From assembly GCA_018716115.1 (NCBI GenBank), contig DVKF01000059.1:1-54622 (forward strand): 54,622 nucleotides of DNA, written 5' to 3'. The DNA comes from Candidatus Alloscybalousia intestinigallinarum. Its GTDB lineage: Bacteria > Bacillota_I > Bacilli_A > RF39 > UBA660. Below are positions 33,005 to 41,425 of the stretch, in pieces. Numbering within the stretch: position 1 is the stretch's first letter; each line of letters begins with the position of its first letter. Below the pieces are notes generated by a model, which worked only from the letters and a program-made list of their open reading frames with translations, was not told the DNA's origin and ran no database searches. A program made the position numbers and the translations under genes.

Positions 33005-34717
33005 CTATTTCGTTCTTTTTTTTGTTTTTGGTTGTTCTAAACTTTTTAGCATACTATCTACTTCATTGATTTGTTTTTGGTAAAGCTCATATGAAGGAGC
33101 AAAAAATTCTGTTGGAATTTCTCCTTTATCTCTTTCTTTCATCTTAGACATATAGAAGATAGCACTTAAATAAGCATCTCTATCTATTTTTTGAGGATAA
33201 TCTTCCCCCATAACATCGACAATATTCCGGCGTTGCCAATTAAATCTTGTCTCGAAAATACGATCGATAATTTCACGATAGATATCTAACGCATCATTTC
33301 CCCCATATTTTGTATGATTTAAAATAGAAAGAGCGGTATCTAATTTTTTCTTTTCTAATTTAGTTACAGGATTAGATAACTTTCCTATTAGATAAGGATA
33401 CAATCGATAGATTTGTGCATCATCATAAAAAATATATTTTATATTTGGACTTATTATTGACTGATATAGGTCTCCGGCTAGGAAAAGCTCTAATTGAAGG
33501 AAGTGGTTAAAAAAGGAAATGAGCTCATCCATAGAATTCATACTTTCTGCTATATAGGTCCATGTCAAGATATCGATTAAAAAAGTGTTTTTCGTATTTT
33601 GAATGGAAAAGTCGGGATCATGTTGCTCAGCTAATGATTCGAATAAAGGAATCAATTGGTTATCTAGCGCATTCGTTAAGTCTTTTTCCTCTTTTAATAG
33701 TTGGACAAGACCACTTTCTCCCAGTACGTCTATCAATTCTTTTTGTTTTTTTGAAGGGGCTTTTCTAATTGCGGAAGCAATTTTCTTACTGAATTCAATC
33801 ATAAACGGAGAAACATCGGAGATAGTGACAGCATCGTAAAAGTCACGCCAATCATCTGAAAGAAGCGCATAAAACACGCGTAATGGTAAAAGATCCCTTT
33901 TTTCTTCTAGTTCTTGGGTGAATTCAAGAAAAGAAGATATGTCTAATTTTTTATCCAATACTAGCTTTTGAAAATTTTCGTATAGAAATAGCTGCGTCTC
34001 CATGTTTAAAAATGGCGATTTCTGGAGTTGCGTTAGGATTTGATCAAACTCGTCAGTACTAATGGTTAACGAACAGAAATCCTTATCGTCTAATAAAGAG
34101 GCAATTTTTTCATTTTCTATCGTCCAAGATAAATATTTCAAAAGAGTTTCGTGAGTAATTTTTTTCTCTTCTAACAAAACATCTATATTTCCATTACTCA
34201 AAATACTATTTACATAAAGTAAATTACTGGACTCATTCCTATCCGGATCACAGACAGGCTCTAACAAAGATAAAATTTCTTGATTAGAACATTCATATCC
34301 ATGTAGTTGATTGATGATATCAATCATTAATTGATTCTCATTTTTATTTTTGTTTTTCATGGTTCTAGTATAGGCAAATAGTTGGTCTTTGGTTGGGGCC
34401 AGTTGGTTAAATTTAACGATTGAAGTAACGTATTGATTCAATTGTTTTACTTTATCTTCGTTATATGAAGGAATCTGTTTTCCCATTTCCATGATTTCGT
34501 CTAATAGTTGTTTCTTTATGCTTTCCTCTTTTATTCTGGTGGATAGAACAAAATCTAAATATAGTGGTTTATGTTCAGATTCATCATTTGTTAATGCCTG
34601 TAAAACATCGATACTTTCTTTTAATAGTTTAGAAACTACATCAGCTGGTAATTTTATCCTCTTCTTATCGGCATAAATCAGAATTTCTTTGATTAATAAT
34701 AATTTTTCTTTATCCAT
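33005..34717 (-). CDS. Tandem array paralogue 3, unknown function
   Basis: 570 residues with head MDKEKLLLIKEILIYADKKRIKLPADVVSKLLKES. Shared inner segments are FNQLAPTKDQLFAYTRTMKNK, THETLLKYLSWTIENEKIASLLDDKDF and YPYLIGKLSNPVTKLEKKKLDTALSIL. The tail is FETRFNWQRRNIVDVMGEDYPQKIDRDAYLSAIFYMSKMKERDKGE, closing YELYQKQINEVDSMLKSLEQPKTKKRTK. It is closest to paralogues 2 and 6. Soluble and helical by appearance, it starts only 4 bp after the preceding stop codon, giving near-coupled translation. Confidence 0.9.
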   Translation of the reverse strand: MDKEKLLLIKEILIYADKKRIKLPADVVSKLLKESIDVLQALTNDESEHKPLYLDFVLSTRIKEESIKKQLLDEIMEMGKQIPSYNEDKVKQLNQYVTSIVKFNQLAPTKDQLFAYTRTMKNKNKNENQLMIDIINQLHGYECSNQEILSLLEPVCDPDRNESSNLLYVNSILSNGNIDVLLEEKKITHETLLKYLSWTIENEKIASLLDDKDFCSLTISTDEFDQILTQLQKSPFLNMETQLFLYENFQKLVLDKKLDISSFLEFTQELEEKRDLLPLRVFYALLSDDWRDFYDAVTISDVSPFMIEFSKKIASAIRKAPSKKQKELIDVLGESGLVQLLKEEKDLTNALDNQLIPLFESLAEQHDPDFSIQNTKNTFLIDILTWTYIAESMNSMDELISFFNHFLQLELFLAGDLYQSIISPNIKYIFYDDAQIYRLYPYLIGKLSNPVTKLEKKKLDTALSILNHTKYGGNDALDIYREIIDRIFETRFNWQRRNIVDVMGEDYPQKIDRDAYLSAIFYMSKMKERDKGEIPTEFFAPSYELYQKQINEVDSMLKSLEQPKTKKRTK

Positions 34718-34721
34718 AATT

Positions 34722-36377
34722 CTATTCTCCTATCTTTTTTCGTTTTGTTTTTGGTTGTTCTAATTCTTCTAACATCGCATTTACTTCATCTATCTGTGCT
34801 TGAAAATGGCGATAACGAGGAGTTGGTGGTTTTGGTGGTAATTCATTTTTGTCTCTTGGTTTCATTTCTGCCATATATTTAATCATCATTAAATACGTAT
34901 CGTTTTTTATATCAGCTGGATATTTATCTAAAGCTACTTCTTGAATATTTTTACGTTGCCAATCGTACTTCGTTTCAAAAATAAGGTCGATAATTTCTTG
35001 AATGGTTTTTACATCCATCGTACAGTCTTCTTCTCTTTTCTTATTATCTATAATAGAAAGCGCCACTTCTAATTTTTCTTTCCTTTCTAGAGGAGATTCA
35101 TCCGATAGTTTTTGAATTAGATAAGGATACAAATCATAATAAGCAGAATCATCCTCAATCGTTCTAGCAGAATAGCTATCTATCGTTTTGCTGAATATGG
35201 ATAGTAAATAAGGTCTCAACGTTTCAAATTGTTTTAGATAATCGATAATATCTGGAATGTTCTTTTTACTTCCTAAGATCCCACTGTTTACTATTCGCAT
35301 GAAATAAGGAAATTGCGTAGTATCTAATTGTAATAAGTAGGTAAGTAAACTAAGAAATTGCGTTTTTCCTTCTTTCTTATTTTTTTCACTAAATCGTAAG
35401 GGAATATTGTAATTCTCTAGTAGTCGACTTATCTCTTTAGGATAATCCTTCTTTTTTTGATGAATAATTGTTGCGATTTGTTTACTAAATTCGATGCTGT
35501 CTACTTTCCTATTCCACTCTCCAGGTAATAAATGGTTAAATATTTGGATAGGTAGAATATCTTCTTTTGATTTTTGTTCTTGAATAAAAGCTAAAAGGCG
35601 AGAAACCGTCATTCTTTTTTCCTTTACTTCCTCTAAAAAATGGTAACTATTTAATATTTCATATTCTAATTCTGTGAATGATTCTTGTTGTTCTTTAAAA
35701 TCATTCACAATCCTCTTAAAGTCTTCTGTATTTAATTCTAGTTCCTTGAAATTATTCTCTAGTAATAACTCGGATAACTTTTCGTTTTTTATACTTGAAG
35801 ATAAGTATTCTAAAAAGTCCTCGCGAGAAATTTTATTTTTCTTGATCCATTCATAAGTAGACTTTAGATCAATAATTCGAACTATATTATAGGTAGCAAA
35901 AGAATTTTCGTCTGGTTTTTCTACAGGAATACCATCTAAGACGGTTAGAATTTCTTTTTTTTCTATTCCTATTTTTCCTAATACAGTTATGATATCGGTA
36001 AAGTACTCATGATCTGCTCGATCACGCGTTGCTTCGACAAATTTTTCTAATTGTTCCTCGGTTGGTTCTAGGTTAGAAAACATAGTAATAGAAACTACAT
36101 ATCGATGGAATGCTTCCCGATCACACACTAGTCGCATTTCTTGCCCTATTTCGATTAATTTGTTCAGTAACTGTTTTTTGACCTTTTTCTCTAAATGAGG
36201 AGTATTTAGTAAAAACTCAAGATGAGTGGATTTATTGATTAGTGCTTCGTTATTAAGAATTTCTAATGTAGATAGTTCTTCTTTCATTAACTGGGACACT
36301 ACGTCATCTGGTAGACTCCAATTTTCCTTATCTGCTTCTATTAAGATGTTTTTAATACATAGTAATTTTTCTTTCAT
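34722..36377 (-). CDS. Tandem array paralogue 2, unknown function
   Basis: 551 residues with head MKEKLLCIKNILIEADKENWSLPDDVVSQLMKEEL and tail FETKYDWQRKNIQEVALDKYPADIKNDTYLMMIKYMAEMKPRDKNE. The tail continues with a proline-rich linker PPKPPTP and the closing helix FQAQIDEVNAMLEELEQPKTKRKKIGE. Middle segments FSNLEPTEEQLEKFVEATRD and SREDFLEYLSSSIKNEKLSELLLENNF align across the family. No known domain recognised. Its basic C-terminus and charged helices could suit protein-protein contacts. It starts 20 bp after paralogue 1. Confidence 0.9.
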   Translation of the reverse strand: MKEKLLCIKNILIEADKENWSLPDDVVSQLMKEELSTLEILNNEALINKSTHLEFLLNTPHLEKKVKKQLLNKLIEIGQEMRLVCDREAFHRYVVSITMFSNLEPTEEQLEKFVEATRDRADHEYFTDIITVLGKIGIEKKEILTVLDGIPVEKPDENSFATYNIVRIIDLKSTYEWIKKNKISREDFLEYLSSSIKNEKLSELLLENNFKELELNTEDFKRIVNDFKEQQESFTELEYEILNSYHFLEEVKEKRMTVSRLLAFIQEQKSKEDILPIQIFNHLLPGEWNRKVDSIEFSKQIATIIHQKKKDYPKEISRLLENYNIPLRFSEKNKKEGKTQFLSLLTYLLQLDTTQFPYFMRIVNSGILGSKKNIPDIIDYLKQFETLRPYLLSIFSKTIDSYSARTIEDDSAYYDLYPYLIQKLSDESPLERKEKLEVALSIIDNKKREEDCTMDVKTIQEIIDLIFETKYDWQRKNIQEVALDKYPADIKNDTYLMMIKYMAEMKPRDKNELPPKPPTPRYRHFQAQIDEVNAMLEELEQPKTKRKKIGE

Positions 36378-36397
36378 ACATGGATGCTCCTTATATT

Positions 36398-37876
36398 TTA
36401 CTGATGGTTTAAAGTTTTTGTTTTTGGATGGTTCTCTTCAGTTATCTTTAATAATTGATCGATTTCTTCAATCTGTTTAGTATACCGGTTAAATTTTTCT
36501 TTCTTTTCTTCACGCGGTGGATAAATAGAAGAGTATTCCATAAAGGTTAAATAGCTATCAACTCCAATATGTCGATAGTGAAAATTTTCTTCCGCAGCTA
36601 ATACCATATTATCTCGTTGCCATTCTTCTGTTGTTCTAAACACTAAGTCGATAATATGACGACTATTTTCTACATCTTCAAAAACTTTTTGACATTTTTC
36701 TTTACTAACACAAGCTAAATCATGTGTAGTAGTCAATATGTTAGCTACAGTAAGAAGTTTATCTATTTCTTCGTCAGTTATTGGATTAGAAAGATGATCA
36801 AACAAATAGAAAATTACCGAATAATATTCTTTATTCGTTATTAATATCGTATATAATCTATCGTTATTTAGACTAAACATCTGAAGAAACATCGATGCAG
36901 CTGTGGGATCTAGTTGAACGAAGCGTTCTAATAATTCTTGAACAGTTGCCAGAGATACATTACGAGGAAGTTGTTGTAATAGTTTTCTACAAGCGTAGCG
37001 TTGTTCTTCTCGTAAATCATTTAAAAACTTTATTGTTTTAAATAGTGTTTCTTCTTGATAACCGTGATTAAAAAAATCATAAAGAATAAGGGATGGAAGA
37101 GGTCTAGAGCCTGATTCTTTACTAATGGAAGCGATTTTCTTAGTTAAAGTTAGATGAAGTCCCTTTTCTGTACCATCCTTTGTTAGATAATGCTCATCTA
37201 CTCGGTAAAGAATATCCGTCAAAATGGAAATGGAATCATAATCTTTTTTCTTTAAATGTTCTTGGATAAAATCCATTACTTCTTTTACACTTATCTTTTC
37301 TTGATTCACTAACCGACTAAAATTAGAACTCGTAAAAAGGATTTTTATTTTGTGTTTGATTTCTTTTTCTTGATAAAGCCAATTCATTATTTGATCTAAA
37401 TCTTCATTAGTTACTCTTTGCTTTTTAATTAAGGAAAGCATCTCTTCAGAACTTAGTACATAAGAAATATCATCTTCTTTTAAACTCCAAGATAAATAAC
37501 GTAAAAAACTATCACGAGGAACTAATTTTTTATCTAAATACGGATACATATTAGAAAAATACTGGGGAAAAATATAAATATCATCACTACGCCATTCATT
37601 TCCTTCATAGATTGGTCTTAATACGTTTAAAATTTCTTTGTCATTTAGTTCTATTTTTAGTGCTTGAATAAGTGACGCAATTGATAAATTACTATCTTTT
37701 TTTAGCGCTTCAATAAATCCACTTAATTCTTTTTCATTCGGGTGAAGATGAGAAAGTTGAACAAGTGTCCTTATATAGTTATCAACTAATTTTTCCGGAT
37801 TAGCAACAACATAATCCATTAAATGATCTAAAGCTTGTTCTTTTTCTACCGAAAAAAAATTCTGATTGTAAAACAA
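36398..37876 (-). CDS. Tandem array paralogue 1, main part downstream of a frameshift
   Basis: 492 residues covering nearly all of the protein except its head. It contains the shared segments LSHLHPNEKELSGFIEALKK, VPRDSFLRYLSWSLKEDDISYVLSSEEM, IFYLFDHLSNPITDEEIDKLLTVANIL, FRTTEEWQRDNMVLAAEENFHYRHIGVDSYLTFMEY and the closing YTKQIEEIDQLLKITEE. The conserved beginning lies in a different frame (next entry). Removing one base from the T8 tract joins the two into one frame through SEFFSVEKEQ, giving a protein of about 553 residues, the family's normal length. As printed, the gene is out of frame. Confidence 0.8.
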   Translation of the reverse strand: MFYNQNFFSVEKEQALDHLMDYVVANPEKLVDNYIRTLVQLSHLHPNEKELSGFIEALKKDSNLSIASLIQALKIELNDKEILNVLRPIYEGNEWRSDDIYIFPQYFSNMYPYLDKKLVPRDSFLRYLSWSLKEDDISYVLSSEEMLSLIKKQRVTNEDLDQIMNWLYQEKEIKHKIKILFTSSNFSRLVNQEKISVKEVMDFIQEHLKKKDYDSISILTDILYRVDEHYLTKDGTEKGLHLTLTKKIASISKESGSRPLPSLILYDFFNHGYQEETLFKTIKFLNDLREEQRYACRKLLQQLPRNVSLATVQELLERFVQLDPTAASMFLQMFSLNNDRLYTILITNKEYYSVIFYLFDHLSNPITDEEIDKLLTVANILTTTHDLACVSKEKCQKVFEDVENSRHIIDLVFRTTEEWQRDNMVLAAEENFHYRHIGVDSYLTFMEYSSIYPPREEKKEKFNRYTKQIEEIDQLLKITEENHPKTKTLNHQ

Positions 37877-38060
37877 AAGAAAGTAACTGTTGCTTTTCTC
37901 TTTTTAAAGACAAAGACGAGCCATCAAACTCAATTAATTTTTTTAATAAGGATGTATTTTCTTGATACAGTAAAGAAACTACATCATCCGGTAAGTAGAA
38001 GTCCTCCTTATCAGCATCTATTAAAATATTTCGAATTAAATATAATTTTTCTCTCTCCAT
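37800..38060 (-). CDS. Tandem array paralogue 1, N-terminal part upstream of a frameshift
   Basis: This reading frame supplies the family head MEREKLYLIRNILIDADKEDFYLPDDVVSLLYQENTSLLKKLIEFDG and continues to LLSFVLQSEFF. It then enters a run of eight T's on the coding strand, after which the frame is lost; the final 17 codons are nonsense read-out. AGGAGG stands upstream of the ATG, so this is the real start of the first array gene. The product as printed would be an 86-residue stub unless polymerase or ribosome slippage, or strand-slippage mutation, restores the frame. Confidence 0.75.
   Translation of the reverse strand: MEREKLYLIRNILIDADKEDFYLPDDVVSLLYQENTSLLKKLIEFDGSSLSLKREKQQLLSFVLQSEFFFGRKRTSFRSFNGLCCC
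37852..37859 (-). repeat. Eight-base homopolymer at the frameshift of array paralogue 1
   Basis: T8 on the coding strand (A8 on the plus strand). Seven T's would keep the gene in frame and eight break it, so this is the exact site of the frameshift. Such tracts change length by strand slippage and also permit transcriptional slippage. Confidence 0.85.
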
Positions 38061-38547
38061 TTTGTCCTCCTAGTTTTTTATTTGATTGCTTTTCAGACTA
38101 TAACATTTCCCCTATCTTATCTTTTTGGCGGTATACTATATAAAAATGTTTTAACCTATCCTTTACCTTCTTATATCACCTTGCTTCTTATTATAAAGTT
38201 TTTTGATAAAAAGTCTAGTTTTTATTAGGATTTTGTTAATCCTTTTAAATTGTCACCATATCATTAGTAGAAATGTCACCACTAAGTTTTAATAATTTCT
38301 TTATAAGCAAATTACTGATAATAGGCAGTGATAATGCTGTAATATCTTATTTTTAAAGCATTACGCACTTCAAAAGAGTTATTACTGGGTTCCTATTGTC
38401 AATGAGGAACTATAAAGAAATTACACTATAAAATCGGTGGCATTTTAACTAATGTTTAACATTTTCAAAGAAAAAAAGTATTCCTCATGAATCTTCAAAA
38501 TTTGGAAGTCAATCAATGAGGTAAAGAAACAGCTTTTCCTATTGATG
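38061..38547 (-). other. Leader and promoter region of the paralogue array; no gene recognised
   Basis: About 490 bases between the trmR terminator and the array. On the minus strand the array-proximal end has ATATAGTATACC-type -10 boxes near 38145 and the ribosome site AGGAGG at about 38065. The middle (38230-38500) has no open frame. It shows two GTGACA motifs 22 bp apart and scattered short ATGAGGAA/TTCCTCAT-type repeats, which could be the ruins of an insertion sequence, but I cannot identify one. Confidence 0.4.
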
Positions 38548-38588
38548 AAAGTAAAATGAGTACTGACTTATTTAAGCCGTACTCATTG
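38548..38588 (-). terminator. Terminator after trmR, separating it from the paralogue array
   Basis: On the minus strand AATGAGTAC pairs with GTACTCATT, with further pairing possible inside the loop, followed by TTTTACTTTC. It is 29 bases past the trmR stop codon. It implies that the array has its own promoter. Confidence 0.7.
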
Positions 38589-38616
38589 GTTTACATGTTA
38601 AATTTTATATACTATT

Positions 38617-39216
38617 TTATCTTCTACGAGCAACCGCAATCCCGTCTCCTATTTTTAAGAATTCTACCTCATATTTGGGATTGTTTTTTAAATAATCGAT
38701 GTATTCTCTGATTTTTCTAATTAGACCTCTTAGATTTCTACTTTGGATACTATCTACATCCTTTTGGACTAAGCCATGAAAATCGATGTTATCAGTAATA
38801 ATCACTCCATGATCCGTTAAATTGGGTTCGAATTTTTCAAAGAAACGGATATTTTGACCTTTCGCCGCATCGATAAAAATCAAATCGAATTTACCTTCTA
38901 CTGTTGTTTCTAATGCGTCGTTAAAGATTAGCGTAATTTTATCTTCTAAGCCTAATTTTTTTACATTCTTAACCGCTTCAAGATAACGTTCATGATCACG
39001 TTCTATTGTCGTAATTTTCACATTGGGATTCGCAAGCGCCATCATGATTGCGGAATACCCTATCGCACTACCAATTTCTAAAATATTGGTGGTTTGATTT
39101 TTAATAATAAAAGTGGTTAAAAAATCAATTCCTTCATCTACCATAATTGGAACCTTATGATCTAAGGCATATTTTTTGATTTCTCTTATTTCTGCGTATA
39201 TACTTGTATTTGGCAT
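38617..39216 (-). CDS. trmR: Class I SAM O-methyltransferase TrmR (YrrM)
   Basis: A 199-residue member of the COMT-like O-methyltransferase family. Motif I is ILEIGSAIGYSAI, the acidic ribose contact is TTIERDHERYLEA, and the metal/catalytic Asp region is FDLIFIDAAKGQ and VIITDNIDFHG. In Bacillus subtilis YrrM (TrmR) methylates 5-hydroxyuridine in tRNA to 5-methoxyuridine, using the hydroxylated base made by TrhP1/TrhP2. It lies 8 bp after mltG, the same order as in Bacillus. Assignment rests on family plus gene order. Confidence 0.87.
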   Translation of the reverse strand: MPNTSIYAEIREIKKYALDHKVPIMVDEGIDFLTTFIIKNQTTNILEIGSAIGYSAIMMALANPNVKITTIERDHERYLEAVKNVKKLGLEDKITLIFNDALETTVEGKFDLIFIDAAKGQNIRFFEKFEPNLTDHGVIITDNIDFHGLVQKDVDSIQSRNLRGLIRKIREYIDYLKNNPKYEVEFLKIGDGIAVARRR

Positions 39217-39224
39217 TTTTCCTC

Positions 39225-40304
39225 CTAGAGCCCTCCGTTTACTGCGGAAAGTTCATTCTTTTTGGCTAAAAAAGATGCATAATCCTCATAGAAGAAAGTC
39301 TCTAATGTCTGAATGTTCGCAATAAAATACAAATAGTTATGACTATCAGGATAAAGAGTCGCTTCGATTGCTTCTTCCGATGGAGAACAGATTGGTCCAA
39401 TCGGTAGTTTTCCATCCATCGTTCCGTTAGTCAAACGAGTATTATAAGGATTCTGTAAGGCATATTGAGCGGCAGTTAGGGCTTGACCTTTATTATCAAT
39501 TTGGTTCGCATAACGAGTGGTTACATCACTGCCAAGCGGCATACCGATTTTTAAGCGATTTAAGAATACACTAGCGACTTTATTTCGATCTTGTTTGTTG
39601 GCACTTTCTTCTTCTACCATCGAGGCAAGAGTTAATATTTCATGAGGAGTAAATCCACTAGCTTCGATTGCCTCTTTATGTGGCGTTAAAACTCGATTCA
39701 TCTCTTCTAGCATTCTATTAAAAATATACTCGACATCGACGTCGCGATTTGTCAATTTATAGGTATCAGGGAAAAGATATCCTTCTAAATCATAGTAAAT
39801 CCCCTCTTGTTTTACACTTTCGTCGATAAACCAATATTTTTCTATCAATTGATTAATATATTTCTCATCATTCGCTTTGGCAATTACTTCTTCATAACTA
39901 TTACTCGTATTATCGCTAATAATTGTCGCTATTTCTCTGATATTTAATCCTTCTTGGAACGTAATTTCAATCTCATTAGGATTTTTGGTACTTCCTTCTC
40001 GTAAAGTCGCTACAATTTTTTCTACTCCCATATTGGGCGATAAGTCATAGTAACCAGCTTTTAGATCATTAACATTATTTAGTTTTAGATAAATCAAAAA
40101 GATTCTATCATCACGAATTAATTTCTGTTCTTTTAATATACTCGCAATCTGTTTACTACTAGAATTAGCAGGAATTTCCACTTCTTTGGTTGTTTTATCA
40201 CTAGATGGTGCTGTCATCATGAAACGATAGAAGCCTAAGCAGCCAACGATAATAATGATAGAGGCCACTAAAATTCCTAACGCAATATTTCTAAACTTCT
40301 TCAT
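39225..40304 (-). CDS. mltG: Endolytic murein transglycosylase MltG
   Basis: A 359-residue membrane-anchored enzyme that cuts nascent glycan strands, setting their length. It has a single N-terminal membrane helix (about residues 7-26), a LysM-like region (EIPANSSSKQIASILKEQKLI), then the YceG catalytic domain. The catalytic Glu is in LTLASMVEEES, and the closing motifs are GSDVTTRYA and LPIGPICSPSEEAIEATL. The length matches Bacillus YrrL. It sits between yrzB and trmR in the conserved yrr order. Confidence 0.93.
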   Translation of the reverse strand: MKKFRNIALGILVASIIIIVGCLGFYRFMMTAPSSDKTTKEVEIPANSSSKQIASILKEQKLIRDDRIFLIYLKLNNVNDLKAGYYDLSPNMGVEKIVATLREGSTKNPNEIEITFQEGLNIREIATIISDNTSNSYEEVIAKANDEKYINQLIEKYWFIDESVKQEGIYYDLEGYLFPDTYKLTNRDVDVEYIFNRMLEEMNRVLTPHKEAIEASGFTPHEILTLASMVEEESANKQDRNKVASVFLNRLKIGMPLGSDVTTRYANQIDNKGQALTAAQYALQNPYNTRLTNGTMDGKLPIGPICSPSEEAIEATLYPDSHNYLYFIANIQTLETFFYEDYASFLAKKNELSAVNGGL

Positions 40305-40349
40305 ACTTTTCTCCTTAGTTTTTTTCTTATGAAATAACGAGCAAAAAAA

Positions 40350-40664
40350 TTATTGCTCGTTAGGACTAGCAGGAGTTGTCTCACCTTGTTGTGCGATTTT
40401 ACTTCTTACTTCTTCTTGGATAGCTTCTAGAATGGTTTCTACTACTTTCCATTCCTTTTCTGTTTCAATCGGTTCGAATCCTGCATTTAAATTTTCGGGA
40501 TGATATACGGCAGCGTAAGCTTTGATACTACCATCCGGTTCATAAGTATTGTCTGTATAGGCAATATAACTTTTTTTTGTTTCTTCACTATCGAAGGTAA
40601 ACAAAACATTACATATAATTTCTTTTCCATCTTCTGTAACCATTTTAAACGTATTTTCTTTCAT
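40350..40664 (-). CDS. yrzB: DUF1292 family protein (YrzB-like)
   Basis: A 104-residue acidic protein of the DUF1292 family. The family core is visible as FKMVTEDGKEIICNVLFTFDSEETKKSYIAYTDNTYEPDGSIKAYAAVYHPEN and EWKVVETILEAI. Its function is unknown; it is nearly always encoded between ruvX and mltG in Bacillota, as here. Its ATG overlaps the ruvX stop (TAATG). A hairpin TAACGAGCAA/TTGCTCGTTA spans its stop codon without a following U-run and might moderate read-through to mltG. Confidence 0.88.
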   Translation of the reverse strand: MKENTFKMVTEDGKEIICNVLFTFDSEETKKSYIAYTDNTYEPDGSIKAYAAVYHPENLNAGFEPIETEKEWKVVETILEAIQEEVRSKIAQQGETTPASPNEQ

Positions 40665-41083
40665 TATTTTCTTTCCCTTCTATCTAAAAAACTCTGTAAT
40701 ATGATGGTAGCAGCTACACAATCTATTACTTTTTTTCTTTTTTTTCGACTTGTATTATTACTGATTAATAAGCTCTCCGCCTGGCGGGTAGTTAATCGTT
40801 CATCTTCCATATAAACAGGAAGATGGAATTCATTTTCTAATTTTTCTTTAAACTTTAACGCAATTTCGCCTCGTTCTCCTACCGAATTATTCATATTTTT
40901 AGGAAATCCCAATACGAATGCTTGAATGTTCTTTTCTTTGACGATTGGCTCCAGTTGTAAAATTAAACCATCATAATCTTCTTGATGATGAAGTATTTTA
41001 TAACTTGTCGCAATTGTTCCTAAGCTATCAGATATGGCTAAGCCTAAAGTTTTTGTCCCTAAATCTAGTCCTAGATACCTCAT
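40664..41083 (-). CDS. ruvX: RuvX/YqgF family Holliday-junction resolvase-like protein
   Basis: A 139-residue RNase H-fold protein. The acidic active-site residues are in YLGLDLGTKTLGLAISD, in FVLGFPKNMNNSVGERG and in YMEDERLTTRQAE. It is implicated in pre-16S rRNA processing and possibly junction resolution. Its ATG overlaps the ireB stop (ATGA) and its stop overlaps the yrzB start, giving tight translational coupling within the conserved row. Confidence 0.92.
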   Translation of the reverse strand: MRYLGLDLGTKTLGLAISDSLGTIATSYKILHHQEDYDGLILQLEPIVKEKNIQAFVLGFPKNMNNSVGERGEIALKFKEKLENEFHLPVYMEDERLTTRQAESLLISNNTSRKKRKKVIDCVAATIILQSFLDRRERK

Positions 41084-41328
41084 TCGTCTAAACCTTTTCT
41101 CAGTAATACTTCGATAATTTTACTTCTATCGATACCAGTTATTTTCTTTCTAGCATCTCGATGAGATGATATATAACCAGGATCTCCGCTCATCAAATAT
41201 CCAGTTAATTGATTGATTGGATCGTATCCTTTATCTTTAAGAGCATCTCTTACCTCGGTTAAGATTGCTTCAACTAAAGCTTTATCAAACTCTTCTACAT
41301 CATATAAATGAGTAGTCTTTGATTCCAT
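41080..41328 (-). CDS. ireB: IreB family regulatory protein (UPF0297/YrzL)
   Basis: An 82-residue protein matching the family over its full length: YDVEEFDKALVEAILTEVRDALKDKGYDPINQLTGYLMSGDPGYISSHRDAR. In Enterococcus IreB is a small phosphoprotein target of the kinase IreK that tunes cell-wall stress resistance; two conserved threonines near the N-terminus are the phosphosites, and TT is present at residues 5-6. It is the first gene of the yrr-type operon here. Confidence 0.92.
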   Translation of the reverse strand: MESKTTHLYDVEEFDKALVEAILTEVRDALKDKGYDPINQLTGYLMSGDPGYISSHRDARKKITGIDRSKIIEVLLRKGLDE

Positions 41329-41425
41329 TTTATCACCTCTTTATAATAAACATTCTAACATTAATTTTTCTTTTCTTCAACCGCTTAGAGATATTTTGTG
41401 AATTTTCTGTTTTGGTTTTATTCTT

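Noticed and set aside
38230-38520. Insertion-sequence remnant upstream of the paralogue array
   Set aside because: Two GTGACA motifs and scattered short repeats suggest one, but no transposase fragment or terminal inverted repeats could be defined.
40331-40361. Hairpin at the end of yrzB as a full terminator
   Set aside because: The stem (TAACGAGCAA/TTGCTCGTTA) has no U-tract after it on the minus strand, and the operon continues into mltG; at most it attenuates.
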